From NCBI GenBank assembly GCA_025349905.2, contig MU625145.1, forward strand, positions 1 to 10,661: DNA of 10,661 nucleotides, read 5' to 3'. The position numbers and the translations under genes were made by a program. Shown here piece after piece: positions 1 to 6,071 of the stretch (its first letter is position 1; each line of letters starts with the position of its first letter). The DNA comes from Blastocladiella britannica. Its lineage: Eukaryota > Blastocladiomycota > Blastocladiomycetes > Blastocladiales > Blastocladiaceae. The notes under the pieces are model-generated. The model was not told the DNA's origin and did not search any database. It saw only the letters and a program-made list of their open reading frames with translations.

Positions 1-42
1 TGGGATCATTGTCGTCTGGCTCGTGGCGAACGCTGGTCGTTC

Positions 43-462
43 TCAATCGCACCAAGTGCCAAGCGTGGTGCGCCAAGCAGGCTGTATAGGACGAACCGAA
101 GAGAACTGGCGAGAGCAGAGCAAGAGCGTATATATTTCGACACAGAAAAGAAAAAGAGAAACAAAAACCCGACCACCAGTCACCAGGTAGCAACACCACC
201 AGGCAATTCGAAAGGCACAATCAATCACGTCCGGGTCCGCCTCCGACTGCATCAGGAGCGCAATGCCGCGGGAGATCATCGCATCCCGGAACCAGAGCCG
301 CACTGTATCCTTTTCATTATCGGAATCTCCAAGGGCATAAATGGTCTCAACATGCGGAGACACGGGTACATGGCCAGCAGTGAGATGCGCTTGGAGCCAC
401 CACTCGAGCATCACAACATTTTCGCTACTGGCAACGCGATCCCACAGTAGAGCTAACTTTCT
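43..462 (-). pseudogene. C-terminal fragment of an ankyrin-like (VLEWW-motif) repeat protein
   Basis: The minus-strand frame is open from upstream of 462 to a TGA at 43-45. It contains MLEWWLQ (codon ATG at 409-411), then a helix-rich stretch ending in AWWCCYLVTGG near 174. This matches the last units of the neighbouring 727-2457 gene in order: WLEWWLTH, then about 70 residues later AVCWWFIVLGG. A 15-base stretch around the LEWW codons (395-409) recurs at 1019-1033. The upstream repeats that a whole member would have are absent: in-frame sequence above about 462 does not resemble the family and has no ATG. After VTGG the frame runs into T-rich, intron-like sequence, so the true 3' end is uncertain. 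The likeliest reading is a 5'-truncated tandem copy. An exon of a gene with unrecognised splicing is the alternative. Confidence 0.5.
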
Positions 463-726
463 TACGCACCAGCAAAAACATGATGCTCGACATGGTGCGC
501 GCCCACCGCCTACCACTCGGCAACTGTCGGAAGCGCGCACCCTGTTTGTCAGTTGCCTTGGTATGGACGTGGGTGTCCGCAGATCACGGTCATTCAGTGT
601 ACACTCCTATTCTTTATTATTTATATGAGCCGCGACTGCCCGCACATTCAATGGACCAAGGACACCCCGGCGGGCATTTCATTCAAGCTAATCAATAAAG
701 GCATTTATTTCCGCTCCCTTTGATTT
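463..726. other. Non-coding spacer between the ankyrin-like fragment and the ankyrin-like gene
   Basis: I see no coding frame with family resemblance or convincing composition here. The stretch is more AT-rich than the flanking genes. It contains two minus-strand AATAAA hexamers (704-709 and 613-618) and a TATAAATA on the minus strand at 618-625. That last element could be a TATA-like remnant of the promoter of the truncated gene to the left, or simply AT-rich 3' flank of the gene to the right. Confidence 0.5.
694..709 (-). terminator. Poly(A) signal of the ankyrin-like gene, within a 6-bp inverted repeat
   Basis: AATAAA on the minus strand (704-709) lies about 18 nt past the TAG stop of the ankyrin-like gene, a sensible place for a cleavage/polyadenylation signal. 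The plus strand also reads AATAAA at 694-699, so the two hexamers form a perfect inverted repeat around a 4-nt centre and the signal is readable from either strand. No plus-strand gene is visible upstream, so the plus copy may be chance. A second minus-strand AATAAA at 613-618 is a possible alternative site. Confidence 0.55.
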
Positions 727-2457
727 CTAAGTCCAACAGGCGGCACATCGCAGACTGTCACCATTCCGTTGCGATCGCCACTTGTTCTCTTCCACATCGT
801 CACCACCAAGAACGATAAACCACCAGCACACTGCCTCAACCGAACTCGCACGGCGCATGCACGTGTGATCCGCCACGAGACTCTCAACAGCCAGCCCGTA
901 CCTGGCAGCAGCATCGCTCGCCAGCATGTCGAGTACCCACGCCAACTGAGCCGAAACCAACGCCCTTGTGAGTGCGCTTGGGACCACGCGGCGTCGCGAG
1001 GGCTTGGAGAGGTGAGTGAGCCACCACTCGAGCCAGTCACGGTCACATTCCCCGGCGATATCAGCTCCAAGTCGAGCAAACGCAGCGTCCGAAAACCCGA
1101 CGTTGGACTCCCACCAGTCCACGGCGCCGGTCCCGTCCCAGTCGCTTAGGCCCGGAGCGAAAAAACCTTGCTCGGGGTGCCTTTGCTGCGGAAGATCATT
1201 GTAGTGCTTGCCGAGCCATTCCAGGACAGGCAGGTGGCCATATTGCAGGGCGGTGGCGGCGATCGACTTGCCCCAGGTCACATCCGATGTTGGTTCGAGG
1301 GAGGTGAGGACCCAGTCGAGCACATCGACGGCACCAGATTGGACGCATTCCACGGCGTGAGCGGGTGTCCATGTCAAGTGCTCGCCTGGTGGTAGCTGGG
1401 TCTTGATCCACCAGTGTATGAGCGGGAGTGACGCAGAGAACTTCTCTTCGGGCATTGCGATCGAGAGTCGAGCGGTCCAGTCGATAAAGAGGTCGGTTGC
1501 ATCGGGTCGCAAAGCAGTCGTGCTCCATAGCCACTCCAGCAAGGGAAGCGATCCACTTGCCAGCGCACAGGGTGCAGCATCAGACGAGCCAAACCGGTGC
1601 TCTGGCGTGCGGTGGGCAAGGAATTTCGCCCACCACCATCGTACCGCCTCCAATTTGCCGCGAGAGAGCGCCTCGTCAACGATACCCCGCATTATGAAAG
1701 GTGATGGGAGCGGCGACGAAAACGTGGAAGCGACGTTGGTCCACCACCACTCAAGGGCACGCGTTTCTTTGCTCTTTGATGCAGCAAAGGCAATATCCCC
1801 GGACTCTGCGGCGGAGTACGACAGCACTTGGATTTGTTTTTGGTCGTGGATCCACTCGAGGACTCCTACTTGCACCGCTTTAGCCGCGGCTTCAGTCTCG
1901 AGAGTAAACTCGTTGATGTCCAAGTACTTTTGGGCAAGAGCCCAGCTGAGAACTGAAATGTGCCCGCCGGCAGCCGCAGCGATCCACGTTCCTTGGTACC
2001 AATCAAGTTTTTCTTTTCGCTCCGTGGCAAAGGCAACGAACCACTCGAGAACGAGGACATGTCCAGACTCTAACACGGCGTTGACGATCGTGTTGATGTC
2101 AAGGGCATCGATGGCCATTGGCCCATGCTCGATCGCGACGCAATGGTGTGTGACGAATGCTGAAAGCGCCGCCACGTCGCCCGAGTTGGCAAGGGCTGGG
2201 ACAATGTCATGCCGAGCGTCGAGTAACCGCCATTTTTGAAACTCTGCCAAAAGGTTGGCATGACCGAGGGCGATGGCGAGTGCCGGGTCAACAAAACCGC
2301 GAGCCAGAATCGCTTTACGTGTGTCCGGTTGCTCAGCGGCGGGGAGAACGCGCAAAAGTTGGGTTCCTTGGATCAGTGACGTTGATTGCGAGGCAGCATA
2401 AACAAGAACGCGGGCGGCAATATCGCCGTGATACAGGGTCGTTGTCATTTTTGTCAT
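727..2457 (-). CDS. Ankyrin-like repeat protein with periodic VLEWW-type motifs, intronless
   Basis: One uninterrupted frame encodes 576 aa from the ATG at 2455-2457 to TAG at 727-729. It is built from units carrying a [VL]-L-[ED]-W-[WFIL] helix motif. The motif tryptophans fall near residues 139, 172, 202, 237, 274, 309, 349, 382, 414, 448, 478, 507 and 545, a period of about 30-40 residues. That is the ankyrin period, and short helix pairs with AxxxGHxxVL-like turns (for example GGHISVLSW, YGHLPVLEW) fit degenerate ankyrin repeats. The N-terminus (GDIAARVLVYAA) recalls the first helix of an F-box, but weakly. The frame opens 33 codons further up at 2556. I prefer 2457 (or 2448) because the upstream residues are low-complexity and a CTCTCTCCTCAG acceptor-like tract ends at 2461, suggesting a 5'-UTR intron. 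There is no signal peptide or membrane segment. It probably mediates protein-protein contacts; its partner is unknown. Confidence 0.8.
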   Translation of the reverse strand: MTKMTTTLYHGDIAARVLVYAASQSTSLIQGTQLLRVLPAAEQPDTRKAILARGFVDPALAIALGHANLLAEFQKWRLLDARHDIVPALANSGDVAALSAFVTHHCVAIEHGPMAIDALDINTIVNAVLESGHVLVLEWFVAFATERKEKLDWYQGTWIAAAAGGHISVLSWALAQKYLDINEFTLETEAAAKAVQVGVLEWIHDQKQIQVLSYSAAESGDIAFAASKSKETRALEWWWTNVASTFSSPLPSPFIMRGIVDEALSRGKLEAVRWWWAKFLAHRTPEHRFGSSDAAPCALASGSLPLLEWLWSTTALRPDATDLFIDWTARLSIAMPEEKFSASLPLIHWWIKTQLPPGEHLTWTPAHAVECVQSGAVDVLDWVLTSLEPTSDVTWGKSIAATALQYGHLPVLEWLGKHYNDLPQQRHPEQGFFAPGLSDWDGTGAVDWWESNVGFSDAAFARLGADIAGECDRDWLEWWLTHLSKPSRRRVVPSALTRALVSAQLAWVLDMLASDAAARYGLAVESLVADHTCMRRASSVEAVCWWFIVLGGDDVEENKWRSQRNGDSLRCAACWT

Positions 2458-2602
2458 AATCTGAGGAGAGAGAAAACCCCTTGATCCTGCTCTCCGATCC
2501 GACACTAATAAGGAAGGAAAAACATGTATTTGTTTTGTTGTCAAACGCTCCGCCATTCACAAGCAAAAGGAAAACGAGGGGGAGGGACTCCATGAAGGAG
2601 AA
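2458..2602 (-). promoter_or_regulatory. Short intergenic region: promoter/5' UTR of the ankyrin-like gene and 3' flank of the Stm1/SERBP1-like gene
   Basis: Only 145 bp separate the Stm1/SERBP1-like stop codon from the ankyrin-like start, so this stretch must serve as both terminator and promoter. On the minus strand a pyrimidine run ending in CAG at 2461 looks like a 3' splice site just before the ATG, which may mark a 5'-UTR intron. I found no canonical AATAAA for the upstream gene and no clear TATA box. Confidence 0.4.
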
Positions 2603-4114
2603 TTAGGCAAGGCTGGGGAACGCCTTGGTGTCGTTGATGTTGACGGGGGCCTTGTTGCCGCCACGGTGGTTGTTGGGAGCCGAGCCGCCGGTACGGGGCG
2701 CGCGGTCGCCGCCACGGGGGGCACGGTCACCGCCACGGGGGGCACGGTCACCGGCATCACGACGGGGCGGGCGGTCACCGGCATCGCGACGGGGCGGGCG
2801 GTCACCGGCATCGCGACGGGGCGGGCGGTCACCATCAGCGCGGGGAGGGCGGTCACCGTCGCGACGCGGGGGACGGTCGCCACGGGGCGCGGGGGCCTCG
2901 ACAAACTTGATGGCAATGTCGATGGTCTCCTTGACGCGGCCCGACTTCTTCTTGGGCGCGGCCTTCTTGCCGGCGCCGGACATGAGCGCCGACAGCGCAT
3001 CGTGCTCGTCCTCGAGGGCCACGCGGGTGATCACGTCCGAGGACTTGAAGGTCGTGGGCTCGGCCTTGCGTGCGGGCTTGGCCTTGAGGGCGTTGGCCTT
3101 GGCGGCGTTGGCCTTGGTGAACTGTTTTTTTGATGATGTGTCAGATCACAGTCCAAGTAAACAGGAGGAAAATAGTCAAGGTACCTCCTCATAGGAGATG
3201 GTCTTGGCCTCCTCCTCCACGGGCTTGGCGTCGGCAGCCGCGGGCTTGTCGGTCTCCTCGGCATCTTCGGCCGCCAGCTTCTCGGTCCTAAATTCAACAA
3301 AAGTGAGCTTCCTTCACAACCATTTAAAAAAAAAGGCAGAAAAAGAAAGAAAACGTACGCGGCAAGAGCCTCACCGACCGACTGACCCTCCTCGACACCG
3401 GTCGACTCCACGGAATCGCCCCACGAGTGTCCAGCAACCTCCTTCTTCTCGCCGTCCACGCGAGCCGAGGCCGAGCGACGGTCGTGCTCGCGACGGGGCG
3501 GGCGGCCACTGCCACCCTCGGTGCGGGGCGGGCGGGGACCGTCACGGGGAGCACCGCCACGAGGACCACCACGGGGACGCTCGGCGTCGGGGGCGGCGGC
3601 AAAGTCGCCCGAGTCGGCGGCAGCGCCGTCACGGGGGGCACGGGGAGCCGAGGCGCGGCCTGTTTGTTTATAGGGGTGGTCAGGATATGCGTTCGTTCGT
3701 TGCGATCAAGCTTTCATCGGTGAAGAACGCGTTGCGCGATCAACAACAGTGCAGCACGGGCCCAGCTCAGCCCAGTCAACAAGGCTTACGAAACGACTCA
3801 AAACGAAAAGCCAAAACAAAACCGAAACGGAAAACCAAAACATCAACAACTGCAACCAATCAAGCAGCCCCCCGAAGCCCCACAACAAAAACAAACTGAA
3901 GGAACGTAAAAAAGTACACACCACCACGACCACGGGGAGCACCACCGGCAGAGCGCGGGGCGCGATCACCCTTGGGCTTGTCGTTAGCCTTGGGGGCAGC
4001 GGCAGCGGCAGCGGCAGCCGGGGACACGGCGGCCACGGGGAGCGCGCGCTTGGTCGCGGCCTGCACCGTCTGGGCGTCGTCACTGAGGAGCGCAAATGGG
4101 TTTGCGGTGAACAT
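2603..4114 (-). CDS. STM1: Stm1/SERBP1/HABP4-family ribosome-associated RNA-binding protein
   Basis: I read four exons, 4114-3922, 3659-3359, 3287-3185 and 3121-2603, giving 371 aa with every junction in frame. The order of landmarks fits the HABP4_PAI-RBP1/Stm1 family. An N-terminal NPFALLSDD (residues 5-13) resembles the yeast Stm1 start. Then come RG/RGG-rich sequence (about 50-125), the conserved HSWGD box (142-146), ISYEEFTKAN (195-204, counterpart of the vertebrate TLDEW segment), KETIDIAIKF (263-272), an R/P-rich repeat (279-343) and the terminal AFPSLA, equivalent to the vertebrate AFPALA. Known members bind the 80S ribosome, occupy the mRNA channel with eEF2 and preserve idle ribosomes; this role is inferred by family. 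The second and third exon joins restore conserved motifs, which supports them. The intron 1 donor (GTGTGT at 3921) was chosen by phase and is less certain. The start has A at -3 (CAAAAATG). Confidence 0.88.
2690..2884 (-). repeat. Tandem repeats encoding GDRPPR / GDRAPR units
   Basis: Within the last exon of the Stm1/SERBP1-like gene, near-identical 27-nt units encode RDAGDRPPR (three copies around 2760-2842). They are flanked by shorter, diverged GDRPPR units on one side and by 21-nt units encoding GGDRAPR on the other. The near identity of bases, not only of residues, points to recent expansion by slippage or unequal exchange. The array replaces the RGG box found at this place in animal SERBP1 with arginine-proline repeats, presumably still an RNA-binding tail. 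Confidence 0.85.
3660..3921 (-). other. Intron 1 of the Stm1/SERBP1-like gene, unusually long
   Basis: This 262-nt intron is about four times longer than any neighbour. It starts GTGTGT, is rich in T and G/T tracts, and ends with a CTGAC branch-site-like motif about 20 nt before ACAAACAG. I looked for box C/D and H/ACA signatures because introns of translation-related genes often host snoRNAs. I saw only loose matches (a TTGATG and several CTGA), not a paired set with a terminal stem. Confidence 0.7.
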
Positions 4115-4255
4115 TTTTGGTTTTCTTTGTTGACGTACTTCGCTCGCGAAAGAGTTGCAGTGTACATCACCTGATCACACTCTTTCTTCGCCTTGTATCA
4201 CGCTGCTGGTTGTGTTTGTTTCATTTTTTCTTTCTTGCAGCAAAAAAACCATCGT
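4115..4255 (-). promoter_or_regulatory. Promoter of the Stm1/SERBP1-like gene with a TACGTCA box; 3' flank of RPN5
   Basis: The 141 bp between the RPN5 stop and the Stm1/SERBP1-like ATG hold the whole promoter and 5' leader. The minus strand reads TACGTCA at 4131-4137, a CRE/ATF-type core, starting 17 nt upstream of the ATG. The same heptamer lies 19 nt upstream of the RPN5 ATG. I saw no canonical AATAAA after the RPN5 stop. Confidence 0.4.
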
Positions 4256-6009
4256 TTACTTGCTCATGATCTGGTGCACCATCTCCTCCTTGGCAATCAG
4301 GTGGTTGGTCTTCTCCACCAGCTTGAGCAAGCGGTGCACGCCCGACGACCATTCGGCCAGCGTCTCGTCCGCGTTCGACCGCTTCACAAACGTCACCGTG
4401 CGGGACGGCCGGTCGATCCGCGCATAGATCGTGCCGTTGCACACCAGCCGCGACATGAACGCCTCCACTTTGTCGGACCCCAAGTCCAGTAGCTCCGTCA
4501 GGCGCTGGAACGTGATGCGCGTGTAGTACCGGGCCACCACGCGCAGATTCTTTTTTTTTTCATTTTCGTCAGTTGACTGTACTGAGAAGAGAATGTAAAA
4601 TAACATACGTGCTCAATCACACGGTTGTGGAAATCGGCCCAACGGCGCTTGCCCTCCTCGGTGTCGGCCGAAAACACATACGTCGACCGCAGCAGCGGAC
4701 CGTACACCTCCTCGACCTTGGGCCACCGCATCAGCTCGTGGGTCATGAACAGCTTCAAGAAATCCTTGAGCACCGGGATCTGGGCAATGCGCTCGTCCAG
4801 CGCCACCCGCTGGATCAGGTCCGCTTGCTCATTGTCGTACGCCGACAGCGTCACAAACACCACCACGAACGTCAGGATCTATCCATGTATTTTCATCAGT
4901 ACCAGATGAAATCAAAAAAATCAAAAAAATTGGGGTACCTCCTTCCACTTGAGCTCCTCCTCCAGCACCGCTTTCGTCGAGTACACCTCGCGGTAGTACT
5001 TGCAGATGGCAATGTAGTTGTTGGCGTTGAGCGCGTGCTGGATCATGAGCTCGTAGAACCGCAGCTTCAGGTCCGACACCGCCTCGTCCGCAAAGTACTT
5101 GGTGGAGATCTTGCGCGAAATGATCTGCGTGCGCGTGTAGTCCCCGCGGGCCAGGCACAGGCGCATCTGCTCCAGTAAGAAATCGGTCTTCTCGCGCTTG
5201 TCCATGCTGCCAAACGTCTCCACTTGCAGCTCTTGCAAAATGTCGGCGGCGCCAGCAATGTCGCCGTCGGTCTCGCGCATCGTGGCCAGGATGCGGGTCA
5301 GGCGCGCGCGTTCGACTTCCACGTAGATCTTGTCATTTTTTTGTTGTTGTAGTCAGTTTATATACTTTCAAAAAATGGATATACGCCAAAGAATACCTTG
5401 CCCTCGGTGACGGTGCGCAGGGTCTCGATCAGCTCGAGCTTGGCCTGCTTGGTTGGGGTTTGCTCGACAAAAGTGACGGCTTCTTGGACCATTTTTTGGA
5501 TCGCCTATACAAATTTATATATCAGTATAGGGCATGATCTCTGAATGGAATAAAAAAGGTAGAATACCTGCTTGAGAGCACCGTGCTTCTTGGACAGGGC
5601 AACAATGTTCTCGTTCAGCAGCGCCAAGTTGTTGGTCCGGAAGCACAGGCGGACAATGTGCACCAGCACGCGGGCATTCGAGAGCATGTCCCCGCCCTTT
5701 ATATATGAGTGGGTATGCGATCAATTCATTTCAATTCGATGGTCCTTTAGTTGATTGGACGTACATTGCGCGTCTGCTTCTCCATCAGCATCAGCTGATC
5801 GAGGGCATCTTGCAGGCGGCCGGTCTTATTTGGGTGAGGTGGGTCGGGTACGCCAAGGTCAAGCAGAGGGTCGAGTCAGTTTTTTTATCATGATTACATA
5901 TATGATAGATATATACCATCGCCAGCTGCTCGGTCGGGGGCAGCAGCTCATCGACCTGCGGGGCAAAGTTGACCTCGAGCTTCTGCAGCTTGCCGTCGGT
6001 ATTGGACAT
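4256..6009 (-). CDS. RPN5: 26S proteasome lid subunit Rpn5 (PSMD12)
   Basis: Seven exons, 6009-5917, 5824-5765, 5696-5568, 5504-5397, 5328-4939, 4878-4609 and 4549-4256, join at phase 0 throughout. They give 447 aa, close to human PSMD12 (456) and yeast Rpn5 (445). The protein follows the family nearly end to end: an N-terminal LEVNFAPQVDELLP; helical TPR-like repeats including NNLALLNENIVALSK and ILQELQVETFGSM; LLEQMRLCLARGDYTRTQII; then the PCI domain with AYDNEQADLI, KLFMTHELMRWP and the winged-helix end YYTRIT...LLDL...SRLVCNGTIYARIDR; and a C-terminal helix HLIAKEEMVHQ. Rpn5 is a scaffold subunit of the lid, next to the Rpn11 deubiquitinase, acting in nucleus and cytoplasm. All six introns (59-92 nt) begin GTA. 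The ATG at 6007-6009 is the only suitable start. Confidence 0.96.
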
Positions 6010-6071
6010 ATTTTTTTTTTAATTGACTGACGTATTTTTTTTTTCTTTGTGATCAATCGAAACCAAAGAGA
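6010..6071 (-). promoter_or_regulatory. 62-bp RPN5 promoter/leader with two A10 tracts and a TACGTCA box
   Basis: Just 62 bp lie between the MUS81 stop and the RPN5 ATG. On the minus strand this contains two runs of ten A (6035-6044 and 6011-6020) on either side of a TACGTCA box (6028-6034) and AATT. Poly(dA:dT) runs commonly exclude nucleosomes in fungal promoters, so the tracts plausibly make this tiny gap accessible. No Rpn4-type PACE element (GGTGGCAAA) is visible. Confidence 0.5.

Noticed and set aside
1403..2239. 278-codon plus-strand frame antisense to the ankyrin-like gene
   Set aside because: The composition is unstructured and no family is recognisable. The opposite strand has a regular 30-40 residue repeat, so this is a shadow frame.
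2690..2884. Possible CRISPR-like array
   Set aside because: The units are contiguous 21- and 27-nt coding repeats without unique spacers, in frame with a eukaryotic protein.
2625..3194. Plus-strand frames of repetitive RSP or GRAVTGIA sequence
   Set aside because: These are antisense readings of the arginine/proline repeat array in the Stm1/SERBP1-like gene.
3660..3921. Box C/D snoRNA in the long intron
   Set aside because: Only isolated TTGATG and CTGA matches were found, with no matched C/D pair or terminal stem.
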